Assembly (NCBI GenBank): GCA_020052115.1
Contig: JAGVPR010000103.1
Coordinates: 1-40,920 of the forward strand
Source of the DNA: Candidatus Eiseniibacteriota bacterium
GTDB taxonomy: Bacteria; Eisenbacteria; RBG-16-71-46; JAGVPR01
DNA: 40,920 nt
Direction: 5' to 3'
Shown here: positions 8,001 through 23,000 of the stretch, one piece after another
How the letters are laid out: every line of letters starts with the position of its first letter
Numbering within the stretch: position 1 is the first letter of the stretch
Notes under the pieces: model-generated
Told to the model about the DNA's origin: nothing
The model's input: only the letters and a program-made list of their open reading frames with translations
Databases searched by the model: none
Made by a program: the position numbers and the translations under genes

Positions 8001-11000
8001 AGTACACACCCTCCGGCAGGCCCGTCGTGTTCCACACCACGTTCGCCGTCACGTCGGTCGGGTCGCCGGCATCGTGGGTCGGCTGAACGATGCCGAGATC
8101 CTGCCAGCCGCCGCCGCCGACCTGCGCCGCGATCTGAACACCCAGCGCCGCCAGATTCTGGCCGAAGTCGCCGTTGATGTCGAACACGGCGCCACCGGTC
8201 TGGAGAGCGGCGTTCGTGTAGTCCAGAACGGCCGCGCCGAGGCTGGTGGTGATCACCGAGTACACGGTGACGTTCGCACCCTGCAGTGCCGGCAGGACCA
8301 CACCGAGTCCGTCGCCCTGAGTCGGCTCATCGCCGACGAGGATGAAGAACTTCTGCGCGCCCGGCCGGAACGTGTAGTGCTGAAGGCTCTCGACGAGGGC
8401 CTCGAGACCATGCTCGGCTCCCGAGCGTCCCGTGCCGACAGCCTGAACCATCGTCTGGAAGACCGACGTGCTCGACGTGAACTGGCCCGTCCCGACCAGC
8501 GGCGTGCCCGTCGAGCCGTCCGTATTGATGATGCCGCTCGGGTCACCGAACCAGGCGACGGCCAGCTGGACGTCCTTGCCCGCGAGGGCGTTCGCGAACA
8601 CCTGGGCGTTCGCGGCGACCGCGCTCTGGTAGGAGCCCATGCTGCCCGACCCGTCAATGACCCACACGATGTCGGCCCTGCCGCCGCCGCCCGCGATGTC
8701 GCCCGCGAGAACCTGGAACTGCAGCTTGTTGACCCAGGTCTCGGCGGAAGCCGGGATGCAGGGCTCGTCGTCGTCGGCAGAGGCGTGGATCTTGACCGCC
8801 GTGCCGAGCGTGACGTCCGTGATCGTCCCGAAGTCCACAGGGTCCACCGTGGTGTCGTTCGTGTAGTTGACGATGTTCGTAATGGCCACTTCAGGCCCGA
8901 TGTGGTCAACCGTCACGTGCCGGAAGGTGCCGTCGGTGTTCGTGTAATTGAGGATGTCCCTGTTGCCCGCACGGTCATCGTAGGTCACCCGGAGATCGTA
9001 GAGGCAGCTCTCGAGGTCCGAGATATCCCACGTGGTCGAGTAGGTGTTCAGGATGTCGTCCACGAGCGGCGTGGACGGCGTGATCGTGGCATACGTCCAG
9101 AACGGATCGTCGTCAGGATCGGACGCCCTCTTGTACTCGTAGATCGGCCGACCCGTGTCATCCCTGCGCCAGACGTCCGTGTCCGTCGAGACCGTGATGA
9201 GGTCCACGATCCGGCCGTCCGTCGAGAAGGTAAACACGTCGCCCACCTCGAAGTCGTCGTTGGCGATCGGCATGCCGTCGCTGTCAACGCCCGGCGTGAA
9301 CTGCACCCAGACCGTCCCTTCGATCCACACCTGCGAACCGGTTGTGACACCGGCGCCGTTGTGGCCGTTGGAGGCTGTCCAGTCGAAGGTCGCCGCGCCG
9401 ACGTCGCCCGAACTCGTCATCATGATGCTGTACACGACGAGAGAGTCAGGCACGGTCCCGTGCGGAGCCACCCAGCCGCGGTTACGCGGATCCGGCCCGC
9501 GGTTCGGGATCATCGACTTCTGCTGCACGATATCGAGACTGTCGTTGATCGTGAGCGTCGCCGCCGTGAAGCCGTCCTGCCACGGCAGGATGCACTCACC
9601 GGCTTCCACGTCGCCTTCGACAGGCAACCACGTCGCCGTCGGAGCCGTGTGGTCAACGATCATGATCACGATCGGCGGAGCGCTGTCGCGGTTACCGGCA
9701 TCGTCCTCGGCGATCGCCGCGAACTCGTACCGGCCTTCAGCGAGCGGCGTGGTGTCCCAGTTCCTGAGCACCCATGTGAAGTCGCCCGTGGTGTCCCTGT
9801 CGCCGTCGGCGAGCGTCCACGTCGTGGCGCCCTCCGGCCGGTAGAAGAACTCCACGAACTCCGTGTCATGGTCGCCCTTGAGGATGGTCGCCCAAATCTC
9901 GACCGCCCCGCGGACGTGCTCCTCCTCCGGGAACTCCACTTCACGCTCGTCGCCCACCGCACGCACGAGCTTGGTGATCGTGGCAACCGGCGCGATCGTG
10001 TCCTGCACGTGCAGCTGCAGGCCACGCCCGTCGATCATCGCCTGGACCGCCGTGTCCGTGTTGAGCAGGAGGTCCGAAGACGCCGCCACGACGTCGTATG
10101 TGGCCCCGACCGTCAGCATCGGGGTCATCTGGTTGAGATCCCAGTCGAACGAGTAAGGCCTCGTCTCGTCCGGGTTCACGTCGGTGTCGTCATAGCCAGG
10201 CTGCGCCGACTGCCACGAGCTGGGCACGTTGAGGTCGGTGTGCAGCTTGTACATGAACTCGATGATGTCATCCTCGGTTTCGGTCTCGGTGCGGGCGAAC
10301 GCCGTGAAGACCTGATTGCGTTCGACCGTTCCCTCGAACTCGAAGGCCGGGGTCGAAGGATCGAAGTCCATCGTCGCCATGGGCGCCGTGTTGTCCACGG
10401 TCACGTCGAACAGGACCGGGGAGCAGGCTCCCGACCCCCAGGCGTCCTTCTCGCTGTTGCCATGCACGTCCACCGCGTATGCCCGGACCTGCCAGTGGCC
10501 GTCCGGATAGATCGCGGCGCCGCTGCCGTCAATCGCGAGCGTGTTCCAGTTGATCATCCAGTCTTCGCCGAGGGTGTTGTCCGCTCCAGCAAACACCTCG
10601 TACGACACCGTGTCCGGCGTCGACTCGATGAGGATCCACTCGCCCGTAGGCATGCCGTCTCGATGCGCCTCGAAGTTCACGAGAGCGCGTCCGCCCGGCA
10701 GCATGGACTGGTCGCCGGCCGCCGTGGTCGCGAACAGCGCCACGGATCCGGCCACCCACGTCCCGTTCTCGAGCGTCGTCTCGGTCACATCCTGCGGCAG
10801 AATCTGGCCGCCGGTGGCCGCGACGTCCGTCAGACGGGTGTTGCAGGGCGCCGTGACGTCCTGGACGAGCACCGCATTATTCCGAACCAACATGGACCAG
10901 TTGCCAGCGCTGTCCCGTGCGGTCGCCCGCAGCGCGAACAGACTGTCGGCCCACGCCGTGTTCGTCGGAGTGGTCCACGAGATCTGCCACAGCGTCGGAT

Positions 11001-14000
11001 ACGGATCAACCGGAGCCGTCATCAGTCCGATGGTCGTCCAGTCGGCCTCGTTGATGCTGCTGGCCGGCCGGTACTCCATCCGGGCGCCGAACATGCCGCC
11101 CGACTCCATCGGAAGGCCCTGAAGAGCCTCGAAGTTATCGTCAATGGCCGCACCCAGCGGAGCGACATCGCCGCCCGCCACGTGCAGAGGATCGGTGTTC
11201 ATGTCGGTGCCGCCACCCTCCATCTCGTAGGTGCCGGCGAAGAGATCCTTGATGTAGGGCGAGGCGGGGTCGATCCGGAGCGACTGGCCCGGATCATCGC
11301 TCGAGCTGTTGCCCGCGTAGTCGGTCGCGAGCGGACGGAACTGGTACGCCTTCACGGCGGCAGCTTCCGACGTCGCGCCGTTGTCCCCGCCCTGCATTGC
11401 GAGGAAGAGGTTCGGCAAGCCGTAGTACTCGAGGATCCACTGACCGTTCGCGGCGCTGTCGCCGCCCGGGTCGTCGCCCTGGTAGTCACGATACTCAAAC
11501 GTGCCGATCGTGAGCCACCGCGGAGCCGTTTCGTCCTCGCGCGGATAGCGGTAATCGTCGCGGAACTCGAGCGTCATCATCTCGATGTCCGTGGACGAGT
11601 CGCCGTCATCCTCAGCCTTGAATGTGACCGTCGTCGGCAGAACCGGCACGAACTGCGTCTCCTCCGGAAGATAGTCCGGGATGATCAGCGTCGTGTGGTT
11701 CTCGACGAGCGGCAGGCCGCCCGCCTTGATGAGCACGGCCGCCGGCGGAGTGTGGTCGAACCGCACCGTGATCATCGGCACCGTCTCCGTGCCGTCGATC
11801 ACCCCGTTGCCGTCCGTGTCGCCGCCGATGTTGCCGTCGGCGTCGCGCACGATGCCCCGGAGCTGGTACAGGCCGTCCGTCCACCGGTCCGTGTCCATCG
11901 TCCAGATGAAGAGCTTCCGGTTCGCCGAGACCGGAGTGTCAACCAGCGGAACCGTGGTGACGTCCTCCCATGCGACGCCGTCGCCGGAGATCTGAAGCGT
12001 GCCCGTGACCGCGTCGTACTCATTGAGACCGGTCGCCATCGCCCAGACCATTGCCTGCCCGGTGAACACCATCAACGGATCATCCGGCCAGTAGGTCTTG
12101 CCGTTGGTCATGTTGGTCAACTGCCAGAAGTGCGCCACCGGGCCGTCCATGTCGTTGAGGATGACGAGGCTCGTCCTCCCCTGCTCGCCGAGGTTGCCCA
12201 CGGCGTCCACGGCCAAGGCCCGGACTTCCACGTACGCGTCGCCCGAGCGGCCGAGGTCGTCGAAGATGACCTGACGGATCGACTCGGTGTTCAGCGTCGC
12301 GGTGTAGTAGTGCTCCCCGTCCTCGACCGTCTCATCGTCGAGGTCCGGGGTCTCGAACTGCACGCCCATGATCGGCGTGAAGTAGTCGTCGTCCTCGTTG
12401 ACCTGAGTGACGTCAATGTCATGCCAGCTGCTGTCCGCCGGCGACGGCGACCACTGGAAGACCACGGCCACCGGCTTCTCGGCCAAAGTGTACTGACCGA
12501 AGAAGGTGACCGGATCCCCGATGCGGACCACCGCTCCGTTGACCGGCTCCGTCGGGCCGCCGTTGATGGAGGCGAGCTTCACCTCCGCCAGCGCCGGCAT
12601 ACCGTCGATCGTGAGGTCGGTAAGGTACTCATCCGGCGTGTAGCTGACGTTGAAGCCGTCATCGAACACCACCGCGCGGATCTGGAACACCGACTGAGCC
12701 TCGTCGGCCTCGTCAATGATCCCGTCGTTGTCGTTGTCAACCTGGTCGCCTTCGGTGGACTCGTCAACGACCAAGTCTCGATCGTTGTCGAGATGGTCGT
12801 CCACGGAACCCGGCGTCGGCGTGGTCCACGTCACGAACCAACCGCTGCTGACCGGATCGGGGTCCTGGCCCACGATGGTCGCCCAGCGCCACGACTGTCC
12901 GTCGTAGTACTGGAAAAGGACCTTCGCCGGGTCAACGATGTTGACCCCGCCCGGCTCATCCACCAGGTACGTCTGCAGCCCGACGAGCCACGCCGCCGGA
13001 GCCGAAGTGATCGGCTCGAGCGTGTTGCTCGGCGTGAACGGGTTGTTCATGACGTTGACGGCGTAGGTCTGCGTGATCGGCGTGCGATCAATCACCGTCC
13101 GCTTGCCGACCGTGCTCGCCGAGCCGTTGCCGTCCTCACCCGAGAACTCCCACCGGTAGACGCCGTCCGGAAGCGTGGAGATGTCCACGTTCGTCCAGTA
13201 ATCAACGTTCGCCGGAAGGATGATCCGGGAATCGCCGAGGTTGAAGTGCCACGGCGTCGGATCGCCGAGTGTCGGAGCGACGTAGCCGACCGGATTCGTG
13301 TCGTTGCGAGGATCGTCAACCGGATTCTCGGTGCCGTTCCCGTCGATGTCGAAGTTGTCGCCGATCGTGTCCACGAGGAACTGGTACCTGATATTGCTGC
13401 CCTCGCTGACCTCACCCACGACCACCGTCCACACATTCGCGGACTGCGTCATCGGGTAGAGCTCGTTGAGCAGGTCCTGCACCCCGTCCGCATCACGATC
13501 GAAGAACAGCGTCACGTTCTCGAAGTCGCCCGGCGTGACCAGGTGATACCAGTCGGCCTCGAAGAACTTGAAGGTGATCGGCATGTAGCCGTGCTCGGTG
13601 ATGTCCTCCGCCAGCGGCGTCATCGTCTGCTCGGCCACCACGGCGCCGGTCGTCTCATTGATGAGGCGCGCGATCACCGAGGACGGAACGAGCGGATCGG
13701 CCGGAGCGTCGTCGTCCACGAGCAACAGATCCACCTCGTCGCCGGAGAGCTTCGTCACCGGCGGGAGGCTAGAGAGTTCGTTGATCGAGTTGCCGAGCTT
13801 CGCCGTAATCACCTCGTAGAAGGCCGGATCATCCACGTCCTGGTGCCCGAGGCCGCCGACATGGAAGTTCGGCGAATCGGTGTCCAGGACCGTGATGATG
13901 GCCCACTCGGCCGTCGGCGGCTCCTTGTTCGTGAGCGGCGACTGCGTCTCGGCGCGGGCCATGATGGACCATACGCCGTTGTTCGTGCCGTCGCGCGCCG

Positions 14001-17000
14001 TCTGCCAGTCCACCGTGTACGGATCGGCCTCGTCGCCGATCGCGATCAGCGTCCACGAGGACGTGTGGTAATCAACCATCACCGCCGCGGCCGGATCGGA
14101 CGCGAAGATGATCTGGTCGGTGCCGTAGTCAATCGCGAAGTCGGTGACCGCCGGACTCGGATCGGCCGCGAGGTCCGCGAACGTCCGGTACGTGCCGGCC
14201 GTGCCGCCGATGTCAACCCGCACGTCCGTGCCGTTCAGGTTGTCGCCGTCCGGATCCGTGGTGTTCTCGAGAAGGTCCGCCACCCAGAAGCCGGCGTACG
14301 TCCCCTGCGTCGTGAACGCCGGAGTGACCGGCTCGTCCAGAACCACGCTCGCGCGATAGAAGCGAACGAGGTCGAACGCGTCGTCCACCGGGTTGCTCGC
14401 CAGGTCAGCAAAGATCGTCGCGATCGCGCCCTCGTTGATGGTCGCGTCGAGCGGATCGGTGACGGTCGCTGCCATGTGCGTGATCATCAGCCAGCCGCCC
14501 TTCGTCTCGTCGATCACCGAGCGGTTGCCCGGCGAATCGGTCGCGACGATGGCGAACTCGTACGGGCCGTTCAGGCCGCTGACGTCCCAATCGAAGATGT
14601 ACGGATACGTCGTATCGGACGCCGCACGCGTCCATGCCATCCACTGGTCGCCGACGGCTCCCGGCTGAGGCAGCAGGTCGTAGTCGGCGAGCCCGTTGGC
14701 GTCGAGATCCTGCTCCCGCGGCCGGAACCACAGGCTGACGTCCACGACGCTACCCTGCTCGTCGAGAACGCCGTGGTCGGCTGCGGTGGCGAAGATGCTC
14801 AGCGTATTGGCCAGAGTCTGCGTGCCGGTCGGGGCGAGGATGTCGCCGTCCGGCTCCGAGACGGTGATCAGGGTCGTGTTCGGAGCGACGTTGTCGGTCA
14901 CATGGACCACGATCTGGGTCATAGCCGCCAGATCGTCGCCGCCTTCGCACTCCTGCTCTGCCGTCGCGCGCAGGTAGACGAGCCTGTCGTTCTCCAGCTC
15001 GCCAAGCGTGTTCTTCGTGAGCCAGACGAAGCGCCACGGAGAGCTGCGCTCCGGGGCCCCGTCAATCGTGGCTTCGTTCGGATCCGCGTTCACGCCGTCC
15101 TTCATGAACGGAAGGAGCGGCAGGCCGCGGTCCTGATCGTTCTCGGTCACGACGGTGGAGATCAGGTAGGCGGGCACCGTCCAGCCGATCGCCGTCCGGC
15201 GCGTGTCGCCCACTTCGACCACCGTCAGGTCCGTATTGCCGGCGCCCTTCGTGTAGACTCCGTCGCTCCCGTCGAACATCTTCAGGAGCCCGGTCGGGGC
15301 GTCGGTGAAGAAGTCTTCGTCGTTGTTGATGCCGTCAATCTGGTTCCAGTTGACACCGTCGAACGACCACTCGAGGAACACCGCGTCGGTGCCGGCCTCG
15401 TCGTTCGTATCAATCAGGACCTCCATCACGGTGTTGCCGTTGTTCTCCGAGATGACAGTCCCGTCCGCCGGCATCAGGAAGGACGGAGCCGGCGCCGTGT
15501 TGTCGATGAAGATGTGGATGCGCTGGCCCGGATCGCTGCGGTCGGCGTCGGAGTTGCCCAGAGTATCCAGGGCGATCGCCTCCACCGTCACGTAGCCGTC
15601 CGGCAGCCCGTTCGTATCCCACGGCCACACGTAGTCGGCCCATGCCGTCGTGTTCGTGCTGCCCGGCGAGTCCGCATCCTCATCCGCACCGATCTCCGTC
15701 CAGAAACCGCCGACGACCGTGCCTGCGATGTCGCTCAGGACCGGCGCGTAGCTGCTGGAAGCGAGTTCGTAGAGGATCCCGCCGGTGGTCAGCGTCACGG
15801 TGTCGTACGCATACACGTCACCGGCGTACTCGCCGTTATTGGCCGCCGCGTCGGCCGCCGCGTTCAGCTCGCAGATCGCGAAGACCTTCGCGTTGGTCGC
15901 ATCGACGATAGCCACCATGGCCGCCTCTTCGGCCGGCTCATGGTTCGCCATGAAGTCGAGGTCCGCCGCCGTCCCGATCTCCGGCGTCGTGTCGGTGATC
16001 AGGATCAGGATGCGCTCAGCGCCCGGCCGCCAGTTGATCCCCATGCCCGCGCCCGCAGCGTTCTGAAGCACATCGTACGTCGGGACTTCGGTCTCGTTCG
16101 GCGTCAAGAGGTTGAGCGCCGTCGAGAACGCTGCGACGTCGGCCGTGAGGTTCTGCCTCAAGACCGGCACCGACTCGACGTCCACGAGCCCGAGACGGAA
16201 GTCCACGTTCGTGGCCGAAAGCTCGTCCGCGAAGCCCTGGACCGCCGCCTGCACGCTCAGAATCGGATCCTGCATCGAGCTCGAAGAGTCGATCAAGAAC
16301 ACGATGTCGGCGACCGACGGACCGGCTTCCTCACCGCGGATGTAGCGGTAGAGGACCCGGGTCGAGCCGACGTCGTCGGCCGGGAGGCCGTAGACCACCG
16401 AATGGAGGTCCACGATGCCGCATACCGTGGAGGAATCGGCCGGCGAACCGTGCGGCGAGAAGTAAGCGTTCAAGCCGCTCCGGTCAACCGTCACCGTCAC
16501 GATCGTCGGATTCGGATCGAAGTTCCCCTCGATGTCGTACGCCACCGCGCGGAGGTCGTACTCGCCTTCGGGGAACAGCGCCGGATCCGTCGTATCCCAC
16601 GTCACGACGACCGGGTACGTGAAGTCGGCGACGTTGCCCGACCCGTCAATCGTCCCTGTCACCGTGGCGATCGGGACCCATGTCACGTGGTCGCTCGTGT
16701 ACTCGAAAACGATCTTCTCGATGTCGTTCTCGCAAGCGGTCGTATCACCGTCATCCACCGCGAGGACGCCGCCCGGCAGAAGGTCATCCAGCCTGCCGTT
16801 CGAGTTCAGATCTTCCGAGTACGTCGTGAATGAGCCGTCCTGGTTGAGGTCCCAAGCGATCTCGTCGCCCGGCGCCGCGAGGCTGTCCACCACGCCGTCA
16901 CCGTTGAGATCGCAACCCATATACCGCTCGGCGTCGTTCTCCGTCACCGAGTCGATGATGTGGTTCTCGTTCACATCTTCGTGCTGGACCCACAGCTCGA

Positions 17001-20000
17001 TCGCGTTGTAGGCCGGGACGCGCACACCGTACTTGAAGTACTCGGTGCCGCTGTCCTCGAACCAGCTCTTCGCGTACACCCGCGTGATCACGGCGTGCGG
17101 CATCGTGCCGTCCACCGCCACCTCGTGCAGCTCGGCCAGGTCGGCCGGGCTGTCGTTACCCATGATCACCTCTTCCTCGTTACCGATCTCGATACCGAGA
17201 GTCGGGTCCGTAGGATTCGGATCCGGGTTCGGACGGAAGATGTACGGCTGCCAGGTCTCGGTCGTGATGTTGTACCACTCGAGCCGGTCGGCAGCGCGGG
17301 CGACGAAGTAGTAGTCGTCCTGCGAGTCGGCCGGGCTGTTCGTCACGAAATCAGGCGTCCAGCTGATGTGCTCCTCGAGCGAGTGGATGCGCCCGGTCGC
17401 GTGCGTCGCGTCGGTGATCAGGTTGACGAAATCAGGATCGCTGTTCTTCGCGTAGAGCAGCTCGACCCACTGGACGTCCGTGTCCACGCTGGTCGCGCCG
17501 GCGTGATAGACCTCGTCGTCGTAGATCGTGCTGTCGTTCGGAATCAGCGTGCCTTCCGTGGTCGCCAGCTTGAACTCGGCCCCCGGCGCCGTGTTGTCCA
17601 GCAGGAAGATCGTCGGCGCCGCGTAGGTCTCGACGACGTTCTCGGCCTGGTCATAGGCCACCGCCTTCACCCAGATCCCGTCCTTGTCGTCAATCGGATT
17701 GCCCGACAGGCGAAGCTGCGTGAGGTACGTGTCCCACTGCCAGGTCCAAGTCGTCGCCGGAGCCGGCTTGTGCACGACGAAGTTGAAGTTGTCGCGCACG
17801 AAGAACATCCCGGTCCGGTCGAGGCCGTCGGCGTAGTCAATGCCGTCCACGCCGTCCTCGTCGTCGTCCATGGAGGTCGTGTAGGTGTTGTCCGACGGCG
17901 TCGGGTCCGGCTCGCCGTTGACCGTGTCGCCATCGAAGTCAACGCCGAAGCCCTCACCGAGGACCCCGTCGTTGTCCAGGTCGGTGCCGGGCGACTCGAA
18001 TTCGAAGTCGTCCACGTAGCCGTCCTGGTCGTTGTCCACGAAGTCGGCGTCGTAGGCGGCGATCGCCTGGCCGACCTGGGCGTCCATTTCATCAACCCCG
18101 ACCTCGCCGGCGGACGGACGTCCGTTGCCGTCGATGTCGAAGGCGATGACCCAGTCGCTGTCGTCGTCGAGGCCGTTGAAGCCGGCCGCGCCGCCGTCAC
18201 CGGCTGCGTCTCCCGCCGGGTCGTAGTTCAGGTCGCTCCAGTCCGCGAGCGGCGGCACCGAGCCCGGCACCGTGAAGTCCGCGTACTGCATCCGGATGAA
18301 GAGGACGTCGTTGTCCGACGGCGTATAGATGTCCAGCTCCGTCAGACGGCGACCCTCGAGAATGTCGTTGAGCTCCCGCCCCTCGCGATCCCTCGCCGCA
18401 CCCTTAGCGGGCTGGGCCGGGATGTAGGGGCTCGAGATCTCGAACTCGTTGTCGCCGAAGAGCTGATTCGGCGGGCTGTCCGAGTGGACGATGCTGACGC
18501 CGTCGCTCATCGTGATCGAGCCGTCGCCGTCGGAATCGAAGAACCCGTACAGCCGGATGTCCGAGATCTTGGTGACGGACGGGGCGTTGTTGTCAATGTG
18601 GATCAAGCCCGCGCCCGGCGCCGACGCGTTGTTGATCGGCGCGTCGGACGGCCCCGTGTTCAGCGACGCGAAGATCATCCCGTCCACCGGGATCGTCGCG
18701 TCGAAGTTGTTGCCCGAGAGAATCTGCTGCGGCTCCGCCGCGACGTTGATCGTGACGAACAGGTTCGTCTGGCTGTCGACGTCGCTGTCCTTCTTGGCCG
18801 CCGGCAGCGCGGAGTTCACTCCGTTGCCGAGCGCCGTCTCATCAATCACGTCGAGGATGTCGCCGTCGCCGTTGTAGTCAACGCCCGCGGCCGGTTCACT
18901 GAGGCCGGCCGTCAGCGTCCCGCTGTGGTTCCGGTCCTCGGTCAGAGCCGGAATCGGCGTCGCGGGCTCGAGCCGCCAGGTGCGGTTGTCACCCGGCGCC
19001 TTGGGAGCGACCAGCGTCGCCTGGCCCCAGTTCGTGTCCACATCCGGGTCGAAGATGCCGTTGCTGTCGGCGTCCACCCAGATGAACACGCCCGAGATGT
19101 CCGTCGGCTCCTGGGCCTGGTACGGGTTCATGACCGTGAACGACGTCAACATGTCGTCGAACGTGTCCACGACCCCGTCGGCGACCGGCGGCACACCTTC
19201 AGGCGTATCGGTGTAGATATCCTCCTCAACGCCCGAGGTCCCGTCGTAGTTGCCGTCGGTGTCCGCATCCACCCAGCCGGCGAGGATGTTGTCGGCGGCG
19301 ATCGGCGGATCCGAATTCGGCACCGTGCCGAAGAACGAGATCGCATGGCCCGGGTCGTAGGACTCGGCGCCCTGGAAGAGGACCACGTCCGCGGCGGCCG
19401 TGTAGTAGCCGTCTCCGTCGAGATCAATGATGATCTCGTCGTTCTCGGCGTAGTCGTAGCCGTTCACCGGCGAGTCCGGATCGCTCTCGACCCGCTCGTT
19501 CCAGAACTTGTAGTCCGCGTCGAACGCGAAGAGCGGCGCACCCAGGACCGTCGTCTTGGTCAACACGTCCTTGCGGATCGTGTCCGGACGGGTCGTGAAG
19601 GTGCCTCCGCCGTCAACGTCGCGGATGATGTCCTCGGCGAGGTTGTCGAACGTCCCGTTCGCCGGGTTGTTATCCACGAACATCTCGAGATCGAAGTCCG
19701 TGATCGCCCCGACGAAGCTCGGGAAGGCGACGACTTCGCCGACGTTCCACGCCTCATTGACGTTGAGGTCGGCCACAACCGCCTCGCCCCACTGGTACGC
19801 CCCGTCACGCGGCGCGATGTCCACGTAGGAAGCCGCCGGGATCGGACCGGCGTTGTCGAGGTCGAGGTTGTGAGCGAGGCCGGCAGCGAGCACCGCCTCG
19901 CCGATGTCGGCGCGCAGATCGGCGTCCGCATCGTTGATGACGGCTTCACCGTAGTCGTAGTTCCCGTTGCCGCCGCCGCCGCCGATTCCGCCGTCGTCGA

Positions 20001-23000
20001 AGTGGCAAGTGCCGTTGGTGAACGCCTGGAGGTTCTCGCCGTCCGGCACCACGTGCGCCCCGTTGTAAAGCAACGCGACGACGTCTTCCTGATCGCGGAA
20101 GACTCCCGGATACGGCTGGTCGCCGGTCTCATCCACCCAGAAGGCGTTCGGGGCGTCGAGCATCTCGTTGAAATTCACGTCCTCCGTCACCGTGTCGTTC
20201 ACGTCGCCGTCACGGTTGAGGTCCACGGCCACGTCCGGATCGAGGATGTCGCCGTCCAAGTTGAGGTCCACCAGGAGGACGGTCTCGTCCAGCGTGTTCT
20301 CGACCAGGCCCGCGTCGAGAACGCCGTTCGCGACGAGGTCCTCGCTGAACGGGGTGCCCAGGGCGCCCGGCAGAATGGGCCCGTCAACCAGGGTGAAGTC
20401 GCCCCAGTTGCGGTCAACGCGCAGGTCGTTCAACTGAACGACGGGCCGGCCGCCGATGAAGTTGAAGCCGCCGCCGCGGAAGTAGACCACGTCGCCGGGG
20501 CTGTACACGCCCGCGGTGGCGCCGCCCGCCTCGTCGCGGATGGCCCACTCATCAACGCCAGCCGAGAAAGCGCTCGCCAACGTCAATGCGCCGCCGGAAT
20601 CCGCGGCGTTCACGAGAACGTTCGAGCCCTCGCGGTAGGCCGTCTCGCGGGTGTCGCCCGGCGAGATGTTCGTATCGAGGTCATTGTCGGCGTAGATCGG
20701 CTCGAGGTTCACGACCCCCGTCGCCAGGTTCGCGCTGTAGTCCCAGTTACCGTCGTTGTCCTCGTCGAACCAGATCGGGGCATCAACGGCGGGCTGGAAG
20801 GCCGTCAGCGGAACCGGCTGAGGATCCGGCATGGCGAACGCGGCGTTCAGCTCCGGATCGCCCGCGCCGACGATGCTGCCCGGCGGGAAGTACTGATTCG
20901 CCGGCAGCGGCGCGCCTTCGAATACGTTGCAACGCTGGATGCCGGACTCGACGTTGGCCCCCAGACCCGAGGCCCGGTAGTAGATCGGTTCGCCCGGGCT
21001 CCAGGCCGTGCTGCCGTCCACGTCGTAGTACTTGAAGTCCGACAGATCAACGGTCTTGGCACGGGCGTCGTCGCTCGTGTCATCCGCCTGGTCCAGGAAC
21101 ACCGGCGATCCGTCCGACATGAAATCCACGCGGACGTCGCCGGCGTTGACCGTCGCGTCCGAGGAGACGTAGCTCGCGTCAATGTTCAGCACCCACGCGC
21201 CGCCCGTCCCGTTGTCCACGCGGAAGTTCGCGAAGAACGAGATCGGGTTCAGCGAGTCACCGAGGTCGTGCTCCAGCGCGCCGACGTTACCGTTCTCGTA
21301 CGTCACCGCGTTGAACACGCCGTCATTGTTCCGATCCCAGAAGATCGGCTCGCCGCTGTTGTAGAAGCCGTTGCCGTTGACATCCACGAAGTAGATGTCG
21401 TTCATGCCCTGGTGATCGCTCTGGAAGTTGTAGACGTTGTCGCCGCCGTTCGTGCTGTTGTCGGCGTTTCCGTCGTGGACCACCCGGACGATGTCGTCAT
21501 CCGAGCTGAAGCCGCCGGTGCCGAGGAAGAACTCGTCATCGCTGCCGGCGCCGTCGTTGTCGAAGCGGACCAGCGTGCCTGCCCCGGACGGCCTGATGAA
21601 GACCTCGCCGACGTCGAGGATCGAGTCGTTGTCCGCATCATTGAAGAACGGGTAAGTCGGGAGAAGGGTCGGGGGCCCGCCGCTCAGATCAACGGCCTGC
21701 TCCAGGGTCGAGAAATCGTTCAGCGACCCGGCCCCGCCGCTCCGCACGGCGGCCTCGGTTGCGTCGAGGGTGGCGTTGACGTCCACCGTCTCGTTGACGA
21801 TGGTCTCGCCGTCCTGCCAGAGCCCGTCGCCGTTCAGGTCAATGTAGCCGAAGGCGAGCGGGAACTCGGTCAGCGCCTGCCCCTCGGTCGCGTTCGGGCC
21901 TTCGTCAACCAGGACGATGTCGGCCGTGGCCGAATAGGTCATCGAGTTGTCCCAGTCGTCGAAGATCTCGTCGCCGCGAGCGGCGTCGGTCTGGTTGCCC
22001 TGGGTCTCGTCGTCGTCCCCGTCGAATCCGGCCACGCCGCTGTCGGCGTAACGCGTGCGGTGAACGACGGCGTTCACGTCGGTGAACGGCGTCGCGAGCG
22101 GAGAGAGCGGGGCGCCCGCGAAGGCATTCACGCCGTCGAAACCGGTCGAGACCGGCGTGTCCGCCGTCTCGGAGAAGACGCCCGTCGCAATCGGCACCCA
22201 GTTCGGGGCCGAGTACACCATCCCGCCGCCGTCAATGACGACCCACTCGTCGCCCGTGTACGCGGGCGGGTTGTAAACGATCGGGTCGTAGTCGAACGCG
22301 TTGTCGCCGTCCGAATCAACCCAGATCAGAGCGTAACCCGCCGAGTAGGACCAGCTAGCCGTGAAGGCAGTGCCCGTCGTGCCCGGGTCCGGTGCCGCGC
22401 CGACGAGAACCGGCTCGCTGTTGAAGACGTTGTTGTTGTTCGAATCCGTGACGGCCGCTTCGCCGAAGTCATACGTGCCGTTGACAACGACGTTGTCACG
22501 GAACTTGACCGGCGTATTCAGAAGCGAGCCGTTCGGAAGGCCAGCCATACCCAGAAGCGGGACGCCAAGGAGAACCGTCTCGCCCAGGTCGAACTGGTTG
22601 TTGACGGTGACGTTGTCACGCCAGATCGCCTCGCCGTTCTCGAAGGTGTCGTCGTGATCATCGTTCTCGAAGCGCGCGTCCGCCGGGAAGGCCGTAAGGG
22701 CGCTCTCATCGACCGGGAAGCCGAAGATAACAGGCTCCGCGTCGAACTGGGCGTTGCCCTGCGTGTCATCCCACACGACGTCGTCGGCCGGCTTGAACGT
22801 CCCGTCGCCGTTGACGTCAGCCCAGACCTCGTCCGCGGTGCTTCCGCCGAAGGTGTTGACCTCCGCGGTCCCCGCGAATGCGGCCTTCTGCACCTCGGTC
22901 AGGCCCTCCGGGAAGATGATCCCTTCCTTCTCGTAGGTCCCGGCCGGGGCCGTGCCGTCAACGTCGAAGAAGATGATCTCATTCGCGTTGTAATCGCCCG

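Noticed and set aside
5200..16833. Plus-strand open frame of 3877 codons (and another of 2187 codons at 16960-23523) opposite the giant gene
   Set aside because: It is in exact codon register with the minus-strand gene and exists only because that gene avoids TTA, CTA and TCA. Its translation is Arg/Val/His-rich without recognisable domains, whereas the minus frame has a signal peptide, vWA and sorting domains and a good ribosome binding site.
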